A stretch of 64,000 bases of DNA from Parus major (lineage: Eukaryota; Chordata; Aves; Passeriformes; Paridae): assembly GCF_001522545.3 (NCBI RefSeq), contig NC_031770.1, positions 34,535,866-34,599,865 on the forward strand, given 5' to 3'. Under the pieces are notes generated by a model. It was not told where the DNA came from, made no database searches, and saw only the letters and a program-made list of their open reading frames with translations. This document shows, piece by piece, positions 27,151 to 39,369 of this stretch. The first letter of the stretch is position 1. Every line of letters starts with the position of its first letter. Made by a program: the position numbers and the translations under genes.

Positions 27151-27840
27151 TGTCTGTGGCAGGATGTGTACCCACCCTCTCTTCTCTACCACAGACACTT
27201 GATGCATGAAGAGACAACCCAGGGGCTAAAAGGCCCAGCTAGGGTCATCCCTGGCACCAAAAGCACTCAGGCCTCAGCTAAGAATCAACACCTTAGTCTG
27301 GAAAGCAGAAGTGGCAAGAGATAAAAGAAATATTCTTGACTAAGAGGCACTGTTTTATGAAGTATAAAAGCACACATAGTTATCACAAAGGCCTCTACAC
27401 ACACACCCTGAAGGCGTGAGGAACTTCGCAAACCGCTGGTTACTTTCTTGGTAACTGGGGGAAAGGATTTTGATGTGTGCTGTACCAGCAATTGGATGGT
27501 AAAATATATTGAAACCTAAACTTTTACTATTTCTTTGCGAACTGTATCTGAAAAGGGTACCTTATTGTGCACTGTATGTTAATTTATTAGTCCTTTTTTT
27601 TTATTATTTTTGTCCTTATTCCTCTGTAGTATATAGTCTGTGTTAAATCTTATATCTGTTAATTCTGTGTCTATTAAATAAATAATTCCTTCTATAACAG
27701 AATGAATCAAACATTATTAAAGAACTTGGGAATGAGAGTGGGTATTGAGGTGCTGACTGCCTCAATAAAGTTACTGCCTGCTGCCAGAGGCCTGGGCAAA
27801 AGGCAAGAACTTATCTAAACCCCCACATCCGTTCGTAACA
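27151..27840 (+). mobile_element. Probable solo LTR inside CR1
   Basis: About 690 bp interrupts the CR1 exactly within its CTCTCTGG/GTGACC segment. It begins TGTCTGTGGC and ends TTCGTAACA (TGT...ACA ends). An AATAAA at 27764-27769 lies about 70 bp before the end, as in an R-U5 region, and a second, AT-rich AATAAA-type signal lies near 27675. I see no clean target-site duplication. The left edge could be as much as 15 bp further right, because CR1-like bases continue weakly. The family is not named; an avian ERVL-type LTR is my guess. Confidence 0.55.
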
Positions 27841-28119
27841 GTGACCGGTGAAAGGACCTCTGGGAACGGCCTGGAGTTGTGTCAGGGCAGGTTTATGTTG
27901 GATGTTAGAAAAGGTTCTTCACCCAGAGGGTGGCTGGGCACTGGAACAGCCTCTCCGGGGCAGTGGCCACAGCACCAGCCTGACAGAGCTCAAGAAGCGC
28001 TTGGACAATGCTCTGGGGCACATGGGGTGACTCTTGGGGTGTCCTATCCAGGGCCAGGAGCTGGATTTTGATGATCCTTATGGGTCTCTTCCAACTCAGG
28101 ATAGTCTATGATTCTGTGC
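27841..28119 (+). mobile_element. CR1 LINE, 3' segment of a split copy
   Basis: Continues the CR1 at 26938-27150: GTGACCGGTGAAAGGACC, GGGAACGGCCTGGAGTTGTG, a TTCTTCACCCAGAGGGTGGC block, GGGCACTGGAACAGCCTC, and GACAGAGCTCAAGAAGCGC. The tail is GGTCTCTTCCAACTCAGGAT and CTATGATTCTGTG. It is better preserved than the copy at 15020-15621. The open frames at 27841-28247 lie in this repeat and are not genes. Confidence 0.9.
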
Positions 28120-31100
28120 TGGAAGTACTGAGATGCTTTCAGCTGCCTGCTAATGTAGTTCTGAGACTGCTTTTTCCATACCAGCTGGATTTAGTCATTG
28201 TAGTAAGGGTTCCTAAGGACAAGGTGCAAAATACTTGCATCTCCTGAGCCAACCCATATCTAATTTGCTGAGAAATTCCTTTGCTGAAAAATTCACCTGC
28301 TGGGTAGAAGAAAAGAAGAAAAAAAGAACCCAAAAAATGTATAGGAAGTGTTTTGTTTTCTTTTTGTGCTTCTTTTCAATCTAGAGGGAAAATATGAGAT
28401 AAATTCTTTTAGAAACTCTGTCTCACAATCATATTTCATTTCAAGTGTTGAGACCCCAATAGGAAAATATTTGCAACAAATAGACAAGATAAAGCAGTGA
28501 AAGACCCTGAAAGCAAAGGAATAAAAAGTGATACTGTATATTTTCTTAGCAGGTGTTAGACAGAGATAAGAGTAGAAGGAATAAAACTGAAATTAAATAG
28601 TTCCTATATCTGTGATTGCAAATGGTCAAGAAATTAGGCAATTTGTAAATCATTTTCAGCCTGTCATATGTGAAATATCACATGGAAGTAATTTTAGTGC
28701 CAGGAAGATCAAAACGTTAGCCTCAGGTGGTGGAGGCCTGGCTTTATTTCAGACATTACAGTACTTCTGCCAGATGTTGAACCTGCCTGAGATCTCTGAA
28801 GGGCAGAAGAGTGAAGCTGTCCCTTCACCTGGTCTGTCTGCACTGCAGCCAGAGTAACCTCACTGGAGCTGCACTGAATTAGAGCAGCTGAGAATGTGGC
28901 CATCTGTGGGAATGATTCCTCCTAATTGTATGCTTTTCTGAAAATATCTGTTATGACTGAGACAGAAAAAGTGACAGGAATAGAAGGAAGTTTCCTTCTT
29001 ATATGAGGAAGGAAAACCATAGTCCCTAGACTGTACCTACCAAAAAAATCCCAGATGTCTTTTGCACAGCTTGAGAGGTTAAGTATTACTTATCTCTGTC
29101 AATTGCCCCAGGGATAACTACAAGGGCTCACTGTGCTTCTGCCTGCTAGAATGCATCACAATAGTTAAAAGATGGAGACACATCTGAGCTTGAACTTGCA
29201 CTTAATTAGCTGTTCTGGAAGTAAGGGTGTGAAAGAGAGAGCTGCTCCTAAACAAGCAAGGTGAAGTGCCTGAAGCCTGGGTAGGTATCCAATTCTTGCT
29301 CTAATTTTTGGAACATTTTCCCCTATGGCTGATTAAAATTAAAGAGCTCATTTAGAAAATTCAAACATTCATCTGGTTCCTTTTTAAGAAGCACTGAATG
29401 CAGTTCTGTACTAGGGAAATCCTACTAGTTTTTTCCTTCAGGTCAGCTTTATTTGACACTGATTATGTTGAACAATCATTTATCTAAGAAAAGATTGAGT
29501 TTAGCTACTATCTCTCCAATAATGCAGTTATCTCTTATTTTATGTCTTGCAGAAATTATGCAGCTGGAAGACGAACATAGCTTTTTTAGAACTATAAAGA
29601 CATAGGTTGCTGCTAAAATAAATTTGATTTAAAATACCATGGCTGATCCTTACCTGATCCAAAACCTACTTCAAATAGTACCCTTTACATGGACTCTGTT
29701 GAAAACTGGAGAACTCCCTCAAATTTAATATTATTTCAACATTTAGGAACAATTTCCTTGTAGGAGACTCCTAGACAATTGAGCTCTTTGCAGCTTTCCT
29801 GAAGAAACAGATTCCTTTCCAACTAAAGAACCGATATATTTGCTGCTCACTAAAAGCCCAGGTTTACCACTTATAAGGCTTCAGGCCTGTCTTAATGAAA
29901 TGCTAATGTAATTAATGTGTTATTCACAGATTTCCTTTTTCCTTTGCTCAGCTGAGCCTCTGTAGATTAGGTAAAAACTTGTAAATTAAACTCCTTATTA
30001 CATAACTTATTTTTACATCTTCAAGTAGCCAAATAGAGTACTCTCTCTCAGAAATAATTTAAACACTTTTAAAAACACTTTTCACAAAATCCTTACAATG
30101 GAACTTCTGTTTGATCACATTCAACCTTGCTGCAGTTGTAGCTTTAAGCATACATGACTCAGACAAAAAAGAGATTCTAAGTAATTTATGTCTCTCTCCC
30201 TGCTCAGTGTGTGCTAATCACATTGCCACCCACTTTTTTTAGTAAATGATTTACAGTCCTAGTGAATATAATCACCTGCAGTATCTGAGTCACAGAGAAT
30301 GTTTTTGAACCCTAAACCTCTGCAGGCACGAAAAGGAACTGAGCACCTCCTGCTCTTCATGAGGTCTCAGCAGACTCATAGTTTTGGACATATTCATGCT
30401 CTAATTACCTCTCACAGCAGGTGTTTTCTAAATCATTCTTCTCAGGTGAGGCAAACTATTTATACAGGAAAATATTAACCTGAAGGCATGTTCATATTTT
30501 CAGAGAACAGGCGGTCCCTCCCACGTGTCCCTCAGTAGCTTTAGCAAAACACTGACTTTATTAAGTTTATTACTTATAAAAAAATGAAGAAGCAAACTCA
30601 CGATCCTGTTGTTAAATCCTCTTGGACCAACCTAACTGCAAATGGAAGTTGTGGGATTGTATTTTATATTTTAGCTTACAGGTCTACTGTGCCATATTAT
30701 TATCAGAAGCAGGGACTTGTGCCTCTCACCTGCCCACCCCAGCTCCCAATGCCCTCAGCTGTCAAATGTAAAGTTTTTTGATTTTAGTGTTTCCTTGTTC
30801 TGGGAGCACTTCTTTTGGGGCATATGAAGAGAACAACAAAACTAAAGCATCTTCTGAAAAGGTCAATGTGGCAACATCCTTACAGGATTCTACAAGTTTT
30901 GTCTTCTGCACCCACCTCTGAAGGGAAGGGATTTTACTTTGTTTTTGTTATTTTTTCTATTTGTTGGGGCAAAAGTCTCCATACAGACAGAAATGCTAGT
31001 ATGCCCTACCCAAACATGAAAGAATTCAGCAATGTGTGGTTTTTTTACAGAGGTGGAAGCCTGTTCAGTACAATGTCACAGTCACTGCTCTAAAGTCCTT

Positions 31101-33208
31101 TAAATAGTTTGGTCCTTGGTATTTCAAACTGAAGTTTCACAAGGATAATTTCAACTTATAGATATTCCTTTCACTTTTCTTTTTAGCAAGACAAAACTTT
31201 GACATTCTTCTTAAATTATATTAAAGATTTTAATATTAATTTTTTATGACATGGCATGTTCTAGAAGTTTTATGACTCTTTAAGGTCTGAAGCAGATTCT
31301 TTGCAGAAAGTACAACCAAAATACAAGTCCAAGATTGAAAAATGAAGCTTTTCCCTCAGGTTTCTGACAGCCGTAGCCCCACTTAAGGGTGACTTTCACA
31401 GCACATAGCCTTCTAGTCAATGTTACCATACAGTAAATGCACACCATTTTTGAACATTGCTATTTTAACATTACTATGACCAGTGAAAGACAGCAAAAGA
31501 TGAGCTCTGGAGTAGCTAAGTTGAGTTCTATTAATTTAGTTGCTCATTTTTAAAATATTATATTAAAGGAGAGAAATAGGAAGGAATATTGGTGGTAAAC
31601 AAGTGATGGCACAAGGGAACTAGGGCAATAATGTAAATCTCACCTTCCAGGCAGATCAAGGGTTAGTTGAAACCATCAACAATGTCATTTCCTTTCTGGC
31701 AATTCCCTGAGAAGCTCTCAATATCAGGGAGGAAAGATCTGTGGTGTGCCAGTGCCTTCCCAAACCTTGCACTCCTCTCCTTTGGTTCTTAGTGAGATCT
31801 CCATATGTAGTGAAAGTGGAAGCTATTTTTCAATTGTTTTGTTGCATTGCTGTGCTGTGTTTCTACCACCTGCTCTTTTTATCCACACCCCTGCTAGTAA
31901 TGAGATATGCTCCTGAATCAGTTTTTGGGTTTTTTTCAAAGCTTTTTCCCTATTTCCATTTGTCAAGCTGTAATTTTGATCAGTCATGTAGGTTTTGTAT
32001 GCTTCCACAGAGTTGTAAACAACTACATAGAGTAACACTGAGCTCATTTCGTGTTATGATGGCCAGCTGGGGGCACAACCATTGCAGAGAGTCAGAATAA
32101 AAATATCTTTGTGCTCTTCCAGTTTTAAAGCAGCTCCAGAGTGCTCTCTTCCAAGCACTCAAGGCTCATGGGAACAGGAATGCACAGGCTATGGACCAGA
32201 CAGTGAGCTGGGATGGGACCACGTAATGTCCTGACACAATTGATTTTTAATGTGACATAATTCCTTTGAGACATGAGAGATTTCCAAATGGCCTCTTAAA
32301 CAGTTTTTTTTTTTATTGCTTCCATGCTTTTGGGCAATATGGCCCAGGCACTGCCTCTCAAGGGTACAAAGATGGTGTTCAGCTGGGGATGCAGAAAGTG
32401 CTGAGTGTTTGCTACTAGGTTAGACTTCCTTGAGCCTCAGAGCTGAGAAGCTCATTTGGAGACCAGATGTGGCAAAAAAAAAATCCCCAAAAAAAACAAC
32501 AAGAGAAGTCTTCAGTAAGTGAATTACATTTTTAATATGCTGTTCTCTGCCGGTGGCTCTGAGAATGAAATAATTTTGTACCATATAGAACTGCTGCCTA
32601 CTGTCATGCCCAGAAGCATGGGTAGAGTTCATTAAAAAAGATGTTAAAAGACTGCTGTTAAGAATTCCAAATCAAGCAGTTAAAAGGTAAGGAATGCCAG
32701 CAATGAGAATGTCTCACCAACTGCCTTCCTGAGCATAATATCATAGCCTTTAAATTTGTGATAATAACTGCCCCACAGCCCCCTTTTTTTTTTTTTTTTT
32801 AATTTGATCAGTGCCTCTTTTGCTTATTTTGATCTGACTCTTGTTGAATTATTTGAAACACTCTAACTGCTTTAAGTGTTGCAGTCCTTAAATTATATAT
32901 TTCTTTGCTTTTAGTTTTTGTTTCATTGCACAAAGGGAAGACATTCTCATAATTCCTCAGCATTTCTAAGTGAATATTACGTCTACTACTGACTTTCTGA
33001 TCACCTCTTTTCATAATACCTAAATATTCAGCCTGGTTAAGAGACCTGAAAAACAGCTGACTACCTCTTCCAATCACATTAAAGAGTTGATCATAATATG
33101 CATAAACATGAAGAATTAAAATTGCATTCATTTTCATGTCATACTTTCTGAGTACTTGGCTTTTTAAAATAATAGACTGTTTTCAGCTTAAAAAAAACCC
33201 AAAAGCCA

Positions 33209-33239
<31 letters not shown>

Positions 33240-36112
33240 ACCCAAGCACCACCAGATTGTATAATGGGCCATTTTCACAGTATGTCTTCTACTGGATGAG
33301 CACCTCACTAAATTGTTATTTCTTTCTTCAGATGCCAGGTACACTTAGGAACAGCTCCCACTTTCCACTTACGCACTTATTTCCATATTCTTAATTCACA
33401 GGGCTTCCTGTCCTGCTACCACCTAGTGGTTCACCATTACTGCAACAATCATGCTTTTGAAGGAGACGGAGTCCTACCAAATTAGATACTTTTAAAATCT
33501 GACTACAACAAAACAGAGTATCCAACAGTCCACTGTGTGCCATTTTTATCCCTTGCTGTAACCGTTGCTGTGGCACAGCAGCTAATATAAAACTCCATAA
33601 ACTGCAATGTTATGATGTATTACCAGTTACATGGTAAATAGTCGATTTGTTTATGCTTTATTTTTATGGTTTATTGCATTACCCATACCACTTATTTCCT
33701 ATGGTACATAACTTCTAAGTATCCTATCTGATTCTGAAAAAATGTGCTCAATTTAAAGCACATCCTAGTTTCAGAAAGAAATTTATTCATAAAACCCTCT
33801 TTGTAATCAATCCCACAAAAAAAAAAAAAAGCTTTCACATTTTTATAGGTAGTTTATGAAGACAGATGTGTAGCAAAGTTATTAGCAGGTTGTCTTACAT
33901 CATATTCTTCTAGACGATGTTATAAATTGAAAAATATGATAATGAGGAAAATGCAATAAGGATTAGTAAAAGCACTGATGGCTGCATAATTCTCAGGGAA
34001 ACAGCTTTCACCTACTTTCACAGAAAATGTCCTCATGATGTCCTCACCTGCTTTCCAGCACAGAGCAAATAGATTGTGCTGGAAACTTGAAACATTGAAA
34101 TGCAAATGCCTCAAGCACAACTAGGAGTTCAGTGATTTCCAAACTATTTATCACTGTTGAATTCTGTGCAAGAGGAATTTATCCCCTCCAGGCCTTCAAC
34201 TGACCAAACAGTGAATAAAATAAAAAAGAAAATCTGCTGAATGTGCATTTCTGCACAAGTTTCTTCTTGTGTGTTAATTCTTTGAATAGTGTTCCCTTTA
34301 AAAGCCTTTTAGGACACCAACCCTCTGTTGTATCTCCTTCTATTTTTTCTTTGTTTTAGACATTTGCTAAAATTTTTCTTCATCCTTTTACCAGAAAAAC
34401 AATTTTATATTGGCAAGTGTCCACTCACTTTGTATCTTTTTTAATATTCCAGGTAGAAATTTCTTTTACATAATCGTAAGTCAGGCTTTTTACAGAGAGG
34501 CCCCCAAACTTTCTTATTTCTGATGAAAATATTTTCTTGTAAATGTCCTGTTTTACTTCCCCTTAAGTTTGTTATTATTTCTGTCACAACAGTGCCTGTA
34601 GTTCCTAAACAAGACTGGGAGCAAACACATCATATTACTTTCTCTTTAAGCACCTAACAAGAGGCAGGATCTTTACAAAGTGTTGTAATTGTGTGAATAA
34701 GAAAGGCAGAAATGGTAAAAAGCCCAGTACTATCAACATCTTTTCTTTATAGTTGAAGAATGGAAGACAAGGAAGAGGTCTGGGTACCTAGGTGCTAAAT
34801 TATGTATTTAAACCTTTAAAACCAGCCTGTGGAGGATCTGCAAAATGAAAGGACAACTGTTGAGAAGCACTTCATAGATTTAGCCACAAAATATTTAAAA
34901 CATGAGAAAGAGATCCACTCTCACTTATTCCTGCATGGTATGGCAGGAGGATCCTTTCTCTTTTCTCTTGCTGTCTGCAGCTGATGTTAGATGCAGACAG
35001 CTCAGCTTCCCTCCCTCCTCTCCACCTGCTGTGCACTGGGTGGAGGAGAGACAGGTTGCACCATTCACCACCTCCTCTCCTGCTTAGGAACATAGTCACA
35101 AGGCAGTAATATTTTTTACTACAGCTTTTGTCACATTTGCAGATGAAATGTGAAATTCTGTTTTGTTGACACCCACTGTACAGCATATACAGCTCCTTGT
35201 GCTGCCAGGTACCTTCCTGTGCTCACCCATGTATTTAATTTCTTTCTTTGTATGTTCCAAGTGTATCTAGTCCTTTGGGAAAGACCTTGGGAAACATACT
35301 GTAATTAGCTCCACTGTTTACAGGACAGTTGCATTGTCAGATCCAGTCATTGTTCGTTGGAAACACTCATAAAACATCAGTATCCATCATTCTCTCCAGT
35401 CTCTCAGTTACTATTGTTTACTTTTCTTGCCTCATATTTGAGTTCTGCTCTGGCTTTCAGTTATGAGTATATATTCCTTGTGTGTGCAGTAATACAAATA
35501 TTTACTGTGAAGTATCATTGATGTGATTCAGAAAGTATGTCTTATGAATTCTCAGAGGGAAGGGTTTCAATATTTTAACATATTCTGCACAATTTTTGAA
35601 GTCATCAAAAATGAGACAGTAACCCAGTACATTTTATATGGATATTAAGGCAGAGTGAAGCTGATCCATTCATTACCAAGTCCAGGCAAGTGTGTTTTGA
35701 ATACAGACTCAAAATATCCTTGAGTTTTGCAGTTAAGATCTCTGCAAGTAAATTGGTCTCCAGTTACAGGCATATTGTCATGGTTGTAGCTCCATAGATG
35801 ACTCCAGGATCCCCAGTCAGTTGTACATCTTCAGATGATTCCCATTCTGACTAGTTTGGAGTGAACCAGCTGGTTTTCCAAGGAGAAAAACACAAAAGCT
35901 GTGTGGTATCTTTTAGTCCTACTTGATTCCTACAGGCAATACCATCACAACTGCCCCTGGGTAATTTATATTTCAGTCTAAATGGGTATGAACCTGCCAA
36001 AATCTTTCTAGCTATACCCTCTGTGGCTGAGCTCATCTATAAAATGGCTATAACAATTCTTTCTTCTGCCTAATATTTCCTATCTTGATTTTGAAAACTG
36101 TAAATTAATTAG
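28120..36112. other. 8 kb without recognised gene
   Basis: I see no protein family or interspersed repeat. Simple tracts include a T-run (about 32787-32801), a C21-A11 junction (33209-33240) and an A-run (about 33818-33831). Open frames (at most 119 codons, 31741-32100 plus) lack recognisable motifs. Confidence 0.45.
33209..33240. repeat. Poly-C / poly-A homopolymer junction
   Basis: 21 consecutive C (33209-33229) run directly into 11 A (33230-33240). The length is unlikely to be exact, because homopolymers this long are error-prone in sequencing. The C-tract (G-tract on the other strand) could form i-motif or G-quadruplex structures. Confidence 0.9.
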
Positions 36113-36170
36113 TGTAACAAGACCCTTGTCTTGAGGGCATGGAAATAATTATGTCCACTGGAATTGTTGG
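36113..36170 (+). mobile_element. Older solo LTR, left piece
   Basis: The piece begins TGTAACAAGACCC and is cut at the insertion site of the ERV. If the ERV and one copy of its duplicated TTGG are removed, it joins the sequence from 45656 onward smoothly. The far end of that joined block is GTTACA (46254-46259), the perfect inverse of TGTAAC. The two pieces total about 660 bp. Confidence 0.6.
36167..36170. repeat. Target-site duplication, left copy (TTGG)
   Basis: TTGG lies immediately before the 5' LTR, and an identical TTGG follows the 3' LTR at 45652-45655. Four-base duplications are typical of gammaretroviral integrase. Confidence 0.8.
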
Positions 36171-36771
36171 TGTTATAAATACATATTACAATATTCGTTT
36201 TCCGCAAATATTAAAATGGATACTATATGTATAATGTTAAAGTAACTTTGCTATAGATTTTTTATTTCTGCTATTAACTAGACTTAGACATAGAAGTGAA
36301 GTAGCTGATATAGTTGTGCTTGTGGCAATTGAACTGCCTGCATGGTTGGGATAACATCCAGTGAAGGTATGATGAAGGCCCCTGCTACTGATGTGCCAAC
36401 TATCAGCACTTACTGTCTATAGGAAGTATGGACCAAAACCCAAGCTGGAGGTGATATTAAAAATAGATTAAAACCACAGCCAAGAAATGCACATGCTCCA
36501 AAAAGGCGGGCTTGAGGAGGAGCCATGCTAAACAGTTCTTGGAACATGTAAACTATGTTTGGGGAAAGTTTAAATATGCTTAATTGTTTATGAATATGCA
36601 ATAGGCTGATGAAATAGAAAAGATGTATAAAGGGTGTCGCCAAAATAGCAGGTGTGCTCTTGGCTCAATGTCAAGCACCCGGCTGCTAAACTTTACTTTA
36701 TTCTCTTTGTCTCCTGTTGTCCTTTATTAAACTTTTAAATTTTGCCAGGAGAGTGAACCTCATTTTTCACA
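36171..36771 (+). mobile_element. 5' LTR of the endogenous retrovirus
   Basis: 601 bp, starting TGTTATAAAT and ending CATTTTTCACA. A TATA box (TATAAAG, 36626-36632) precedes the presumed RNA start. ATTAAA (about 36726) is the likely polyadenylation signal before U5. Compared with the 3' LTR there are roughly 38 substitutions by eye (about 6-8%). Two segments are present here and absent there: 11 bp near 36367 (flanked by GAAGG) and about 20 bp near 36580 (flanked by AATATGC). The promoter TATA survives here but is mutated in the 3' LTR. Confidence 0.95.
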
Positions 36772-36773
36772 GT

Positions 36774-36792
36774 TGGGAGCTTCACCCAGGAT
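36774..36792 (+). other. Primer binding site, tRNA-Pro-like, decayed
   Basis: TGGGAGCTTCACCCAGGAT starts two bases after the LTR end. With a one-base gap it agrees with the 18-nt complement of the tRNA-Pro 3' end at about 14 positions. The mismatches are mainly CG-to-CA/TG type changes, as expected from methylated-CpG decay. Other tRNAs fit worse from memory. This is an inference, and a comparison with the host tRNA set would settle it. Confidence 0.5.
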
Positions 36793-37746
36793 GTAACACT
36801 TCACCTCTGAGAATCCGGGAGATCCTGAGCGGGGGAGGCGCACCCTGCCGAGTTTGGTGGCCTGCTCCATTTCTTTTGGCATGAATTGGCAGTTGTAGGC
36901 CGACACCCCGTGACAAGAAAGAGACAAATAAAGCAAAAGAAAAGGGAAATGGCTCCCAAGGAAACCATGGTAATATCCCACAATTCTTGTGCATGAAGAC
37001 CCAGATAAGAAAAAGGGACTGTAAGTATTTTCTGTGGGGGCAGATATGGGGGCTGAAAGGTATGTGAGTGAGACATGGTCTGGCTATTCTGGACCTGCGA
37101 ATCAAGGGTGGAGTCTCTGAGGACTGCAGTTCTGTTCTTTTGTGAGAAAAATGACCAGTGAGGGGTCAAAGATAAAAGGAGTGAAAGATCCCCCGGGGTT
37201 ACTGGGACTGAGTCTCAGGGAGGGTTGGAACCCTTGGAGAAAGGGAACCAAGGGTTTCCTAGCACAGTCTCCTAGGAGATGGGACAAAAGTGGGGGCCCC
37301 CTAAAAGATGCCAGATTGAGGGATTGGAACTCACAAGAGGCTACAGGAAGTGTGGGACACAATACCCAAGAGAATCTGGGGTTGGCCAACAACATTTGAA
37401 ATTTTACAATACCCATGGGTGGATATTAACAAGTGACTTGAAAGTAAAAGTACCTTATTTATTCTGTTGTCCTGTTATGAGCAAGAATGAGTGAGACAGA
37501 CATATTAAAGAAATAAAAGTGAGTATAAATGAATGAAAGCATACGTAATTGTTGATTTAAAATTTATTTTTTGGAAGGACGTGGATTGTATTATATTGGA
37601 GAAGTAAGATGTTCTGGGCTGTGAAGAGTGGGTTAGAGCAGGGAAACAGAGGCCAGGGACGAACAGGTAAAAAATCTTGGGAATACGGGATAAAGAACTA
37701 GTAAGTCAGGTCCAAGGAAAAAGGGAGCAAAAAGGATATACCCCAA
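36793..37746 (+). other. ERV leader / 5' untranslated region
   Basis: Nearly 1 kb between the primer site and recognisable gag. Small open frames (for example 37142-37399, plus) have no domain I recognise. A 15-bp tandem duplication (GGATATACCCCAAGT, 37734-37762) lies at the start of recognisable matrix. Confidence 0.6.
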
Positions 37747-39366
37747 GTGGATATACCCCAAGATAGTCCTCTGGGAATTAAGTTAGCTAATTGGGATATT
37801 TATCCTTGTACAAAGGAAAAAGATAAAGATGATACCATATCAAAATATTGTATGATAGAATGGACAAAAGAGGAAATAAGATCCAACCATGTCTATTGGC
37901 CAAGATACAGGTCTTTTGAAGACTGGATTTGCCAGGCCTTAAATATATTTGTAAATTCAAAAGAGCCATTTGATCTGGAAGAAAAAGAATATGCCTCTTG
38001 TTGGACAGGAGACAACTTGGGGTAAAAGTTTTTAAGATATCAGAAACCCCAGAGACAGAGCAAGCAGAGGAAAAGAAAGAAAAGGGCAGGGACCCCATGG
38101 AAATATTGCCCCCCTGCTCATGCCAGGGGCTCCAGCCCCTCCCATGCCAGGCACCCCCACTCCCACCCCTACCCCTTTTTCCTTGGGAGCTCTGGCTTCA
38201 CTTTGGCAGTTCCCACTGCACTGCCGACTCCCGCCCCTACCTCTGTCCCCTTGGTGATTCCAGCTCCTGCTGTCCAAGTGAACATCCTTCCTAGCAGAGG
38301 GGCACCATACCAAAATACAAGGAGCTCAGTCAAAACCCAAAAGCAGCTCGATAATCCTTCCCCTACCACTACTCCAAAACAGGGGAAAAGAGTTATAAAG
38401 ATTGAAGAACAAAAAGGTTAGGATCAAGAAGTTAGTTTATTCCCATTATGGGAAGTACCTGTGGGAGGAATTTAAGGGGAGACAGGATTTGTGAATGCTC
38501 CTTTGACCTCTTCAGAAGTCAGAAATTTTAAAAAAGAGATTTAAGGATTATTGGAAGATCCCATAGGTACAGCTGAGAAACTAGATCAATTCTTAGGTCC
38601 CAACATTTTTACTTGGGAAGAAATTCAGTCAGTCATGAAAATAATATTTTCCCAAGAGGAGAGGCAGATGATTAGAGCTGCTGGAATGAGAATTTGGGAA
38701 AGAGAATCAACAAGGTCCACCAGGGGACCAGAAAATGCCAATAGCACCTCCAAACTGGAACCAAATGAAGAGGCAGGGCAAGGACATATGAATGATTATT
38801 GTAATCTGATAATCAAAAGAAATAAAAGAGGAAGCACCCCAAGGGGAAAATGTCAGAAAAGCTTATGAGGGACAGCAAGGAAAGGAAGAAACTCCTACTG
38901 AGTGGTTAGAGAGGCTCCAAAAGAATATGAAACAGTACTCTGGAACAGACCCTGAAACCATTGCAGGGCAAGCCCTATTGAGGGTTAGTTTTGTCACTCA
39001 TGCCTGGTCAGATACTAGAAAAAAGCTGGAAAAGATGGAGGACTGGCATGATAAATCACTAAAAGATTTATTAAAAGAAGCTCAAAGCGTTTCTGTATGG
39101 AGAGTTGAAGAAAAAGCCAAAAGTGGATGGTCACCATGTGATAGAATAACTTCCAGAGGAATCTGAAGCCCTCAGGTACCACTCCTAAACATTCGGGTTT
39201 TAGAGACAGGGAAAAGGGAAGAAAGAGGACCCCAACATGATCAAAATCCAAGAAGCAAATTAAAAATGCCTTTTTCTATTGTGGGGAAGTGAGACACTAT
39301 AAGAGGGAATTCCCTCCCCTAAAAAAGGACCTAAAAATATTCCAAGAGATACACCCAGAAGAAGAA
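37747..39366 (+). pseudogene. gag: ERV gag remnant (matrix, proline-rich, capsid, nucleocapsid)
   Basis: Structural polyprotein of the ERV, in plus-strand pieces. Matrix-like sequence is open at 37747-38025 and contains a YWPRYRSFEDWICQALNIF stretch characteristic of gammaretroviral-type matrix. A proline-rich linker follows at 38100-38420. Capsid spans about 38430-39170. Its C-terminal part (about 38890-39130) has the major homology region and the helical KKLEKMEDWHDKSLKDLLKE stretch, and it shifts frame between 38868 and 38927. The nucleocapsid zinc knuckle (about 39262-39330) is broken: the second Cys and the His remain, but the first Cys is out of frame and the last is Phe. In-frame TAA codons also occur near 38472 and 38541. 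Not functional. Where the matrix once began is unclear. Confidence 0.9.
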
Positions 39367-39369
39367 TAA
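39367..39369 (+). promoter_or_regulatory. Gag/pro stop codon in suppression context
   Basis: The reading frame runs through the end of gag, meets a single TAA, and continues in the same frame into protease, with two Gly codons (GGA GGT) directly after the stop. Gammaretroviruses make Gag-Pol by reading through one in-frame stop in this position and context, normally UAG. TAA here may be a later change or the original codon. The downstream RNA pseudoknot was not assessed. Confidence 0.6.

Noticed and set aside
37142..37399. 85-codon frame in the ERV leader
   Set aside because: Overlapped by frames on the other strand and not similar to a retroviral accessory protein. Treated as untranslated leader.
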